DNA from: Actinomycetospora sp. TBRC 11914
GTDB lineage: Bacteria; Actinomycetota; Actinomycetes; Mycobacteriales; Pseudonocardiaceae
Assembly: GCF_012933465.1 (NCBI RefSeq)
Contig: NZ_JABBND010000001.1
Coordinates: 1,054,001 to 1,118,000, forward strand
DNA length: 64,000 nucleotides
Reading direction: 5' to 3'
Below are positions 15,471-23,003 of this stretch, piece by piece. Positions within the stretch are counted from its first letter, which is position 1. Each line of letters opens with the position of its first letter. Position numbers and translations under genes: made by a program. Under the pieces are notes generated by a model that did not search any database, had not been told where the DNA came from, and was given only the letters and a program-made list of their open reading frames with translations.

Positions 15471-15516
15471 CGACGACGGGCCCCTCACCTTCCCGCAGGT
15501 GAGGGGCCCGTCGTCG
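15471..15516. terminator. Bidirectional terminator hairpin
   Basis: Perfect 20-bp inverted repeat (arm CGACGACGGGCCCCTCACCT) around a 6-base loop, between convergent genes ending at 15276 and 15531. There is no U-tract, as is usual for actinomycete terminators. Confidence 0.85.
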
Positions 15517-15530
15517 TCGTGCGGGGTGGG

Positions 15531-16025
15531 TCAGCCGCCGCCGACCTGCTTCTGGACCTGCTGCTGGGCCTGCTGCGCGCAGATCTGCTGGGCCTGGGCG
15601 GCGGGCGTTCCCTGCGCCACCTGCTGGCGGACACACTGCTGGACCTGCTGCACGGTCTGGCCCAGACCGCCGGGGACGACCACGAGGAACACCGCCGAGA
15701 CGATCGTGATGACGACGGCGGCGAGCAGCGCGACGATCCCGACGACCAACCCGCCGATGGCGACCCCACGACGGGACGCCCCCTGGCGGGACGCGCGCCG
15801 CATCCCGGCGATCGCGAGCACGATCGCGATCACGGCGAGCACGATCGGGACGAGACCGAACCCGATGACCCCGCCACCGCCGATGAAGACCCCGAGGGTG
15901 GACAACCAGCACAGGAGCAGGGCGAGGATCGCGAGCACCAGCGACCAGGTGGCCGCGCCGTTCTTCGGCGGCGGCGGCATCACCTGGGCGTCACTGTTCC
16001 ACTGCCCGGCGGGATCGGTGGTCAC
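15531..16025 (-). CDS. DUF4190-like membrane protein with Gln-rich C-terminal tail
   Basis: A 164-residue protein. A Pro-rich cytoplasmic start is followed by two or three hydrophobic segments (about 28-72 and 88-112), with a basic loop RRASRQGASRRG between them, as in DUF4190-type proteins. The last 45 residues are dominated by Gln, with two Cys, and probably lie outside the membrane. That Gln-rich tail is unusual for the family. Function unknown. GTG 16025 is preceded by AGGAAGGA at good spacing. The stop codon is 15 bases from a strong terminator. Confidence 0.7.
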   Translation of the reverse strand: MTTDPAGQWNSDAQVMPPPPKNGAATWSLVLAILALLLCWLSTLGVFIGGGGVIGFGLVPIVLAVIAIVLAIAGMRRASRQGASRRGVAIGGLVVGIVALLAAVVITIVSAVFLVVVPGGLGQTVQQVQQCVRQQVAQGTPAAQAQQICAQQAQQQVQKQVGGG

Positions 16026-16093
16026 GTCGTGGTCCTTCCTCGTGCGGCGCACCGGGGGCGGCCGGACCGGTGCCGTGCCCACCCTGTACCCGG

Positions 16094-16117
16094 ACGACCC
16101 CCGTTCACACGGGTCGT
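16094..16117. terminator. Hairpin just past the acyl-CoA oxidase gene
   Basis: ACGACCC/GGGTCGT inverted repeat with a 10-base loop, ending 7 bases beyond the stop of the leftward gene. Probable terminator; could also mark the upstream region of the next leftward gene. Confidence 0.5.
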
Positions 16118-16123
16118 ACCCGA

Positions 16124-18160
16124 TCAGACCTGGTGCTCCCCGGCATCCGCGTGAGCGTGCGCGTCCGCTTCGCGCTGCCGGCGCTCCTCGTCGCCGGTGG
16201 CGATCGGGGCGCCGATCCAGGACTCCGGGATCCCGAACGCGTCGACGAGCGCGCGGGCGTGGGGCCGCAGGGACAGGCAGAGCCGGTTCACCTCGGCGGT
16301 CACGGCCTTGGACCGTGCGGCGGAGAGGCGGCCGTGCTCGAGGAACCAGCCCTTGTCGGCCTCGATCACCGAGAGCGCGTACAGGTCGCACACCTGGCGC
16401 ATCAGCTGCCGGGCCGCCGGGTCCTGCTGGGCCTCGCAGGCCCGGTTGAACGCGTCGAGGACGAGCCCGTCGAGGTGGCTGCGCGCGGCCTTCAGCAGGT
16501 GGTCCTGGGCCCGGTTGAAGATCTCGAACGCCCGGGCGGCGGACACCCCCTTGCCGCGGGCCGGCCGCAGCCGGCGGACGAGGGAGTCGAGCGTGTGCTC
16601 CTCGCGGTCGTCGAGCAGCTTGATCTGGGCGGAGGCGTCGAGGAGCTGGTCGTCGTCGCCCGCCGTCGCACCGCGCAGGCGCTCGGCGAGGGAGTGCAGC
16701 GAGGTGCGCTCCGCGACGGTGTCGAGGACCTGGTCGGCGACGAAGCGGATCGTGCCGAGCGTGTCGAGGTTGCCGAAGTCGTCGGCGTAGTCCGAGATGA
16801 GGCCCTTGGCCACCAGCTGGAGCAGGACGGTGTTGTCGCCCTCGAACGTCGTGAACACGTCGGTGTCGGTGCGCAGCGTCCCGAGGCGGTTCTCGGAGAG
16901 GAAGCCCTGCCCGCCGCAGGCCTCGCGGCAGACCTGGATGACCTCGGTGGCATTCCAGGTCGACAGGGCCTTGATGCCCGCGGCCCGTGACTCCAGCTCC
17001 CGCTGCCGCTTCTCGTCGACGTCGCCGCCCGCCTCCCGGGTGGTCTGGACGTCGTGGAGCATCTCCACGAGCTCGTCCTGGGCGAGGCGCAGCGCGTAGG
17101 TCCGGGCGAGCAGCGGCAGCAGCTTCCGCTGGTGGGCGAGGTAGTCGAGGATCGTGATCTCGCCGTCCCCGCCCGGCGCCGCGAACTGTCGCCGGGCCTC
17201 GGCGTAGCGGATCGCGATCGTCAGCGCGAGCTGCGCCGCGCCGACCGCCGAGCCCGAGACGCTGACCCGGCCGCGCACGAGCGCGCCGAGCATCGTGAAG
17301 AAGCGGCGGTTCTCGCTCTCGATCGAGCTCGAGTAGGTGCCGTCGGCGGCGACGCTGCCGTAGCGGTCGAGGAGGTTCTCGCGCGGCACGCGCACCCCGT
17401 GGAAGGCCAGTCGCCCGTTGTCGACGCCGTTGAGGCCCTCCTTGTGCCCGTCGTCGGTGATCTCGACGCCGGGCAGGACGGTGCCGTCCTCGTCGCGCAG
17501 CGGCACGAGCACCGCGTGCACCCCGTGGCGCTCCGGCTGCTCGCCCTCGGGCGCGGTGTAGAGCTGCACGAACACCACGGCCATCCGGCCGTCCCGCGCG
17601 GCGTTGCCGATGTAGTCCTTGCGCGCCGACTCGGTCGGGGTGTCGATGACGAACTCGCCCGTGCGCGGGTCGTAGGTCGCGGCGGTGTGCACCGACTGGA
17701 CGTCCGAGCCGTGGCCGGTCTCGGTCATGCCGAAGCAGCCCGGCAGGCTCAGGTCCATGACGCCGGGGAGGTAGCGGGCGTGCTGCTCGGCGTTGCCCAG
17801 CGCCTGGATCGCGCCGCCGAAGAGGCCCCACTGCACGCCGCTCTTGACCTGCAGGGACAGGTCGGCGAACGCGAGCATCTCGAACGAGGCGACGGAGCCC
17901 CCGATGTCGCCGTGGCCGCCGACCGAGGTGGGGAAGCCGTGCAGCGCGTGCCCGTCCGCCGCGAGCTGGGCGAGCATCTCCCACACGCGGTCGCGGTAGG
18001 TCTCGGTGTCGGTGCCCGGCGGGACGCGGAGCTGCGCGAAGTCGTCGCGCGCCCGGATCTCGTCGCGCAGGCTCGCCCACCGGCCGTCCAGCGACCGGCG
18101 CACGGCGACGACAGTCGCGGGGGTGACCGACCCGGGGTCGAGGGGGGTACTGGCGGTCAC
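16124..18160 (-). CDS. Large acyl-CoA dehydrogenase / acyl-CoA oxidase-type enzyme
   Basis: A 678-residue flavoprotein, longer than usual acyl-CoA dehydrogenases (380-450) and close to acyl-CoA oxidases. GCFGMTETGHGSDVQSV near residue 140 contacts FAD, and VFTTFEGDNTVLLQLVAKGL near 430 carries the catalytic Glu in the oxidase-type FEGDN context. The extra C-terminal 220 residues are helical, as in the ACOX domain. It should introduce the 2,3 double bond into an acyl-CoA; whether the acceptor is O2 or ETF is not decided. It begins with GTG after GGGAGGA. It sits next to a TetR gene and the fadA2-fabG4-htdX operon, with a shared operator-like motif. Confidence 0.85.
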   Translation of the reverse strand: MTASTPLDPGSVTPATVVAVRRSLDGRWASLRDEIRARDDFAQLRVPPGTDTETYRDRVWEMLAQLAADGHALHGFPTSVGGHGDIGGSVASFEMLAFADLSLQVKSGVQWGLFGGAIQALGNAEQHARYLPGVMDLSLPGCFGMTETGHGSDVQSVHTAATYDPRTGEFVIDTPTESARKDYIGNAARDGRMAVVFVQLYTAPEGEQPERHGVHAVLVPLRDEDGTVLPGVEITDDGHKEGLNGVDNGRLAFHGVRVPRENLLDRYGSVAADGTYSSSIESENRRFFTMLGALVRGRVSVSGSAVGAAQLALTIAIRYAEARRQFAAPGGDGEITILDYLAHQRKLLPLLARTYALRLAQDELVEMLHDVQTTREAGGDVDEKRQRELESRAAGIKALSTWNATEVIQVCREACGGQGFLSENRLGTLRTDTDVFTTFEGDNTVLLQLVAKGLISDYADDFGNLDTLGTIRFVADQVLDTVAERTSLHSLAERLRGATAGDDDQLLDASAQIKLLDDREEHTLDSLVRRLRPARGKGVSAARAFEIFNRAQDHLLKAARSHLDGLVLDAFNRACEAQQDPAARQLMRQVCDLYALSVIEADKGWFLEHGRLSAARSKAVTAEVNRLCLSLRPHARALVDAFGIPESWIGAPIATGDEERRQREADAHAHADAGEHQV

Positions 18161-18217
18161 GGTGTCCTCCCGGTGTGGAAGGGGCGGCGGCGGCGGCCGG
18201 CCGCCCTCGCCCTCAGG

Positions 18218-18232
18218 TTACCCGTGAGTAGC
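18218..18232 (+). promoter_or_regulatory. TetR operator-like motif, site 1
   Basis: TTACCCGTGAGTAGC, 58 bases upstream of the acyl-CoA oxidase-type gene. It matches site 2 (19107-19121, opposite strand) at all but three positions: TTAC-Y-CG-NN-AGTAGC. Confidence 0.5.
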
Positions 18233-18292
18233 TTCGCTACGTCGCTGGTCACCGCCCCGTTGAGGTGGTCACGGTCACGTGCCCGTCGGGCG

Positions 18293-19090
18293 TCAGGCCG
18301 ACGCGGCCGCCTCGTTCACGGTGCGCAGGAGCCCGAACCAGGCGAGGTCGGCGATCTCGGACGCGATCGTCTCCCGGGGCACATCGGGACGGACGGTCAG
18401 CCAGTGGTCGCCGACCGAGCGCACCATGCCGACCAGCGCGTGCCCCCACGTCGTCGCGGGGGTCGCGTCGCGGTTCTGGCGGTGCAGCTCGGTGGAGATG
18501 ATCTCGCCGACGAAGTCGCCGATGAACGACGTGAGGTCGCCGACGAAGTCGTTCGGGCCACCCGCCGACGACGACCGCTCCGAGGTGGGCGGGCGCATGA
18601 CGTAGCGGTAGATGTCCGGGTCGGCCTCGATGAGGGTGAGGTACGCGTCGACGCCCGAGAGCAGCGTCCGCTCCGGCGGGCCGGCCTCGCGCATCGCCTG
18701 CTGCACCTTGCCGACGATGACGGCGCCGACGCGCTCGCAGACCGCCTGGTAGAGGTCGAACTTGTCGGCGAAGTGCCGGTACACGACGGTCTTCGAGGTG
18801 CGCGCCTGCGCCGCGACCTGGCTCATGCCCACGTCCGCGCCGTGGGCGCGGATCGCGACGATGGTGGCGAGGGTCAGCTCCTGGCGGCGGGCCTTGCGGT
18901 GCTCGTCCCAGCGGCTGGAACGTTTGTCCCGGCGAGGGGGCGGGGCACTGTCCCGGCCAGCTGTCCCTGCGCCGTCGTCCGGCGGGTCGGCGGACGCGGC
19001 GTCGCCCGACGAGGAGCCCGGCCGGCCACGGCGGGATGCGTCGCGGCCGTTCCGCCCCTCGTCCTCGTGACGTTGCGAACGACGACTCAC
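18293..19090 (-). CDS. TetR-family regulator with disordered N-terminal extension
   Basis: A roughly 265-residue regulator. The first 65 residues are Arg/Asp/Ser-rich and disordered. The helix-turn-helix follows, with VGMSQVAAQARTSKTVVYRHFADK around residues 88-111 (TSKTVVYRHF is the recognition helix region). The ligand domain carries a TetR_C signature later on. It lies divergent from fadA2 and downstream of the acyl-CoA oxidase-type gene, and a shared motif sits upstream of both, so it likely represses fatty-acid degradation genes in response to an acyl-CoA. Start is uncertain: GTG 19090 or GTG 19099, neither with a strong ribosome site. Confidence 0.85.
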   Translation of the reverse strand: MSRRSQRHEDEGRNGRDASRRGRPGSSSGDAASADPPDDGAGTAGRDSAPPPRRDKRSSRWDEHRKARRQELTLATIVAIRAHGADVGMSQVAAQARTSKTVVYRHFADKFDLYQAVCERVGAVIVGKVQQAMREAGPPERTLLSGVDAYLTLIEADPDIYRYVMRPPTSERSSSAGGPNDFVGDLTSFIGDFVGEIISTELHRQNRDATPATTWGHALVGMVRSVGDHWLTVRPDVPRETIASEIADLAWFGLLRTVNEAAASA

Positions 19091-19106
19091 GGCACCCACG
19101 GTACCT

Positions 19107-19121
19107 GCTACTTTCGAGTAA
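19107..19121 (-). promoter_or_regulatory. TetR operator-like motif, site 2
   Basis: On the minus strand TTACTCGAAAGTAGC, in the 74-base gap between the divergent TetR and fadA2 genes. It contains TACT-N4-AGTA dyad symmetry. One bound dimer here could control both directions. Confidence 0.5.
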
Positions 19122-19164
19122 CACAGTTTCGCGTACGACACAGCCAGCACCCCTGGAGGACCCA

Positions 19165-20454
19165 GTGGCCAGCCCCCGTCGCGCGGCGGTCGTCGGTGCC
19201 AACCGCATCCCGTTCGCCCGCTCCAACGGCGCGTACGCGCGCGCCTCGAACTCCGACATGCTCACCGCGGCGCTCGACGGACTCGTCGCCCGCTTCGGGC
19301 TCGCCGACGAACGGGTCGGCGAGGTGGTCGCCGGCGCCGTGCTCAAGCACAGCCGCGACTTCAACCTCACCCGCGAGGCGGTGCTCGCGAGCCGGCTCTC
19401 GCCCTGGACGCCCACCTACGACGTCCAGCAGGCCTGCGGCACCGGACTCGAGGCCGCCGTCCTGATCGCCAACAAGATCGCGCTCGGCCAGGTCGAGTCC
19501 GGGATCGCCGGCGGCGTCGACACCACCAGCGACGCGCCGATCGCGGTCAACGAGGACCTCCGCGAGGTCCTGCTCGCCGCGAACCGCGCGAAGTCCACGG
19601 CCGGCGTCGTCAAGGCCCTCGCCGGGCTGCGCCCGGGCCAGATCGTCCCCGAGATCCCGGCCAACCGGGAGCCCGGCACCGGGATGAGCATGGGCGAGCA
19701 CACGGCGATCACGGCCGCGCACTGGGCGATCTCGCGCACCGCGCAGGACGAGCTCACCGCGCTCTCGCACCAGAACCTGGCCAAGGCCTACGACGCCGGG
19801 TTCTTCGACGACCTCATGACGCCCTACCTCGGGCTCACCAAGGACAACAACCTGCGGGCCGACTCGTCCGTCGAGAAGCTCGGCAAGCTCAAGCCGGTCT
19901 TCTTCCCCGCCGGGGCCGACAAGGCCGAGGCGACGATGACCGCGGGCAACTCGACGCCGCTCACCGACGGCGCCGCCACCGTGCTGCTCGCCAGCGACGA
20001 GTGGGCCGCCGAGCGCGGCCTGCCGGTGCTCGCGCACGTCGTCGACGCCGAGACCGCCGCGGTGGACTACGTGCACGGCGACGAGGGCCTGCTCATGGCC
20101 CCGGCCTACGCCGTGCCGCGGATGCTCGAGCGCAACGGCCTCACGCTGCAGGACTTCGACTTCTACGAGATCCACGAGGCGTTCGCCTCCACGGTCCTCG
20201 CGACGCTCGCCGCGTGGGAGAGCCCGCAGTTCTGCAAGGAGCGCCTGGGGCTCGACGCGCCGCTCGGCTCGATCGACCGCGGCAAGCTCAACGTCCACGG
20301 TTCGTCGCTCGCGGCCGGCCACCCGTTCGCCGCGACCGGCGCCCGGATCGTCCCGACCCTCGCGAAGATCCTCCACGAGAACGGTGGGGGTCGCGGGCTC
20401 ATCTCCATCTGCGCGGCCGGCGGCCAGGGCGTCGTCGCCATCCTCGAGGCCTGA
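19165..20454 (+). CDS. fadA2: Acetyl-CoA C-acyltransferase (FadA2/FadI-type thiolase)
   Basis: A 429-residue thiolase. The nucleophilic Cys is in DVQQACGTGLEAA near residue 92; the catalytic His residues are in YEIHEAFAS (about 338) and AAGHPFAATGAR (about 390); the second Cys is in ISICAAGGQG near the end. This is the full thiolase set. It cleaves 3-ketoacyl-CoA to acyl-CoA plus acetyl-CoA. It is followed after 14 bases by fabG4 and then htdX, the same three genes found clustered in mycobacteria (fadA2, fabG4, htdX). GTG 19165 has a strong GGAGGA site. Likely under the divergent TetR. Confidence 0.9.
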   Translation: MASPRRAAVVGANRIPFARSNGAYARASNSDMLTAALDGLVARFGLADERVGEVVAGAVLKHSRDFNLTREAVLASRLSPWTPTYDVQQACGTGLEAAVLIANKIALGQVESGIAGGVDTTSDAPIAVNEDLREVLLAANRAKSTAGVVKALAGLRPGQIVPEIPANREPGTGMSMGEHTAITAAHWAISRTAQDELTALSHQNLAKAYDAGFFDDLMTPYLGLTKDNNLRADSSVEKLGKLKPVFFPAGADKAEATMTAGNSTPLTDGAATVLLASDEWAAERGLPVLAHVVDAETAAVDYVHGDEGLLMAPAYAVPRMLERNGLTLQDFDFYEIHEAFASTVLATLAAWESPQFCKERLGLDAPLGSIDRGKLNVHGSSLAAGHPFAATGARIVPTLAKILHENGGGRGLISICAAGGQGVVAILEA

Positions 20455-20468
20455 CAGGAGCTCCTACG

Positions 20469-21851
20469 ATGTCCCACGACTGGTACTCCGACTTCGTCAA
20501 CTCCGGCATCGGCAAGACGATCGCCGGCAACCTGGGCCTCCCGCCCGTCCCGGTGCTGCGGCGCTGGGAGCCCGGCCAGCCGCTGCTGTCCGGGGCCGCC
20601 CTGCTCGGGACCGCGACCGCGAACGGCCGCGTGGCCAAGGTGGTGCGGGCCGTGCTGTCCGACGCGGGCGTGGAGGTCCACGAGGACCCGCAGGCCCCGA
20701 TCGGCGGCGGGTCGTCGACGTCGAAGGTCGCCGCGGCGGTCGTCGACGCCACCGGCCTCTCGAGCCCGTCGGACCTGGCCGCGATCCAGGGGTTCCTCAC
20801 CCCGGTGATGCGCCGGGTCGGGAGCTCGGGCCGCATCCTCGTGATCGGCGACGTCCCGGCCGAGGCCGACCGCCCCGCGGTCCGCGCCGCCCGCCGCGCG
20901 CTCGAGGGCCTCGTGCGCTCGGCGGCGAAGGAGGCCCGCTACGGCGCGACGGTCAACCTGGTCCACGTCGCCGACGGCGCCGAGAACGACCTCGAGTCGA
21001 CGCTGCGGTTCTTCCTCTCGTCGCGCTCGGCCTTCGTCGACGGCCAGCGGCTCGACGTGGGGACGGTGCCGGGCTACGCGGGCTCGTCCGCCGGTACCGA
21101 CTGGGACCGGCCGATCGCCGGGAAGGTCGCCGTCGTCACCGGCGCGGCCCGCGGCATCGGCCGCACGGTCGCGACGACCCTGGCGCGCGACGGCGCCACC
21201 GTGGTCTGCGTCGACGTCCCGTCCGCGGGCGACGCCCTGGCGCGCACGGCCAACGACGTCGGCGGCACCGCGCTGCAGCTCGACATCACCGGCGAGGGCG
21301 CGGGCGAGGCGATCCTGTCGCACGCGCAGCGCCACGGCGGCATCGACATCGTCGTGCACAACGCCGGCATCACCCGCGACAAGCTGCTGGCCAACCAGGA
21401 CACCGACCGCTGGAACTCGGTGATCGACGTCAACCTGAACTCCCAGCTGGCGATCAACGACATCCTCATCGGCTCCCCCGACGACACCGGCTTCCACCGC
21501 GGCGGCCGCATCGTCACCGTGTCGTCGATGGCCGGGATCGCCGGCAACCGCGGGCAGACGTCCTACGCCGCCTCGAAGGCCGGCGTCATCGGGCTCGTCG
21601 ACGCCACGGCCCCGCTGCTCGCCCCCAAGGACGCGACGATCAACGCCGTCGCGCCCGGGTTCATCGAGACGGCGATGACGGCGGCGATGCCGGTCGGGAC
21701 CCGCGAGGCCGGGCGCCGGCTCTCGTCGCTGACCCAGGGCGGGCTGCCGGTCGACGTCGCCGAGACGATCGCCTACTTCGCGCAGGGTGCGTCGTACGCG
21801 GTCAACGGCCAGGTGCTGCGCGTCGACGGCCAGAACCTGCTGGGGGCCTGA
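20469..21851 (+). CDS. fabG4: High-molecular-weight 3-oxoacyl reductase FabG4
   Basis: A 460-residue protein, far longer than standard FabG (about 245) and matching mycobacterial FabG4. The N-terminal 215 residues form a flavodoxin-like non-catalytic Rossmann domain with a short conserved start (DWYSDFVNSGIGKTIAGNLG). The C-terminal half is a classical SDR: VVTGAARGIGR binds NAD(H), VHNAGIT follows, and the catalytic Ser, Tyr and Lys lie in VSSMAG and SYAASKAG. It reduces 3-oxoacyl-CoA or works in reverse during beta-oxidation. Located between fadA2 and htdX, with 3 bases to the latter. ATG start after CAGGAG. Confidence 0.9.
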   Translation: MSHDWYSDFVNSGIGKTIAGNLGLPPVPVLRRWEPGQPLLSGAALLGTATANGRVAKVVRAVLSDAGVEVHEDPQAPIGGGSSTSKVAAAVVDATGLSSPSDLAAIQGFLTPVMRRVGSSGRILVIGDVPAEADRPAVRAARRALEGLVRSAAKEARYGATVNLVHVADGAENDLESTLRFFLSSRSAFVDGQRLDVGTVPGYAGSSAGTDWDRPIAGKVAVVTGAARGIGRTVATTLARDGATVVCVDVPSAGDALARTANDVGGTALQLDITGEGAGEAILSHAQRHGGIDIVVHNAGITRDKLLANQDTDRWNSVIDVNLNSQLAINDILIGSPDDTGFHRGGRIVTVSSMAGIAGNRGQTSYAASKAGVIGLVDATAPLLAPKDATINAVAPGFIETAMTAAMPVGTREAGRRLSSLTQGGLPVDVAETIAYFAQGASYAVNGQVLRVDGQNLLGA

Positions 21852-21854
21852 GGC

Positions 21855-22712
21855 ATGGCGACCGAGACGCTGGACGCACCCCCCACGCTGGGAGCGCTCT
21901 ACGGGCGGGCGCTGCTCACCGCGCGCTCGGGCGGCGACACGCTCCCCGACCGGACGCTCGAGCTCGCCGGGACCACCATCGACGCGGACGCGGTGGCGGA
22001 CTACGCCCACGTGTGCGGGTTCCGGGTCGGCGGCGACGTGCCGCTGACCTACCCGCACATGCTGGCGTTCCCGCTGCAGATGCGGCTGATGACCGACCGG
22101 GAGTTCCCGCTGCCGGCGCCGGGCATGGTGCACCTGCGCAACGTCATCAGCCAGCGCCGCGCCCTCGAGGTCGGCGAGCCGCTGACGCTGCGGGTCCACG
22201 CCGAGCGGCTGGTCTCGCACCCCAAGGGCGCGCAGGTCGACCTCGTCGCGAACGTCAGCACCCCCGACGGCGAGGACACCTGGCACTCGCGGTCGACGTA
22301 CTTCGTGCGCGGGGCACAGGCCGACGACGCCGCCGAGCCGGCCCCGCCCGAGCCCGCCCCCGTCGTCGGGGACCGGCCGCACGCGGTGTGGAAGGTGCCG
22401 GGCGACATCGGCCGGCGCTACGCGGCGGTGTCGGGCGACGTCAACCCGATCCACATCAACTCCCTCGCCGCGAAGGCGTTCGGGATGCCGGGCACGATCG
22501 CGCACGGCATGTGGTCGAAGGCGCGGGTGCTCGCCGCGCTGTCCGGGCGCTACGGCCCGGCCTCGACGGTCGACGCCGTGTTCCGGGCGCCGCTGCGGAC
22601 GCCGTCGACGGCGCTGCTCTACACGGCCGCGGCGAAGGACGGGTGGGACGCCGCGCTGCGCTCCAGCAAGGGCAAGGACCACCTGCTGCTGACGATCCGG
22701 CCGTCGTCGTAG
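21855..22712 (+). CDS. htdX: MaoC-type (R)-specific enoyl hydratase/dehydratase
   Basis: A 285-residue double-hotdog protein. The C-terminal half has the hydratase 2 motif YAAVSGDVNPIHINSLAAKA followed by FGMPGTIAHGMWS, containing the expected Asp and His. The N-terminal half is a degenerate hotdog, as in mycobacterial HtdX. It interconverts trans-2-enoyl and (R)-3-hydroxyacyl thioesters, the step adjacent to FabG4. It is the third and last gene of the operon; a GC-rich hairpin terminator begins 10 bases downstream. Start ATG overlaps no gene and is 3 bases from the fabG4 stop. Confidence 0.88.
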   Translation: MATETLDAPPTLGALYGRALLTARSGGDTLPDRTLELAGTTIDADAVADYAHVCGFRVGGDVPLTYPHMLAFPLQMRLMTDREFPLPAPGMVHLRNVISQRRALEVGEPLTLRVHAERLVSHPKGAQVDLVANVSTPDGEDTWHSRSTYFVRGAQADDAAEPAPPEPAPVVGDRPHAVWKVPGDIGRRYAAVSGDVNPIHINSLAAKAFGMPGTIAHGMWSKARVLAALSGRYGPASTVDAVFRAPLRTPSTALLYTAAAKDGWDAALRSSKGKDHLLLTIRPSS

Positions 22713-22721
22713 GGCTGCTCT

Positions 22722-22772
22722 GAGCGAGGGGCCCCTTCGGTCGATCTTCTCGACGAAAGGGGCCCTTCGCTC
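22722..22772. terminator. Terminator after fadA2-fabG4-htdX
   Basis: 23-base arms beginning GAGCGAGGGGCCCCTT and ending AAGGGGCCCTTCGCTC, with few mismatches and a short loop, directly after the htdX stop. No U-tract. Confidence 0.85.
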
Positions 22773-22978
22773 GTTCCGGGGGCGGCGCGGTCCGACATTC
22801 CTCGCCGAGTGGGCCGTGGTGGTCGCGGTCGCCGCCGTGGGAGTCCACTCGGTGCTCCGTGCCCCTGGTGACCCGTCACTCACACCGCGCTCCGCGTCGG
22901 GGCGGGACCTTCGAGCACACCGCGGGACGAACCGGGCCGGGCCGCGGCTCACCAGATGGGGGCTTCACCGTTACGCCG

Positions 22979-23001
22979 CAGGTCATGTGCACGATGACCT
23001 G
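22979..23001. promoter_or_regulatory. CAGGTCAT-N7-ATGACCTG inverted repeat abutting a start codon
   Basis: Perfect 8-bp inverted repeat with a 7-base spacer, ending 2 bases before GTG 23004. It occupies the place where a ribosome site should be, so it could act as an operator or as an RNA hairpin limiting translation. Confidence 0.5.
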
Positions 23002-23003
23002 TC

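Noticed and set aside
16124-18160. Assigning the large acyl-CoA dehydrogenase as FadE5 because of the nearby fadA2-fabG4-htdX set
   Set aside because: The TFEGDN motif and long C-terminal domain fit acyl-CoA oxidase-type enzymes better; no symbol was given.
20163-22952. A 929-codon minus-strand open frame across fadA2-fabG4-htdX
   Set aside because: Overlaps three recognised enzymes and has biased low-complexity composition; antisense shadow.
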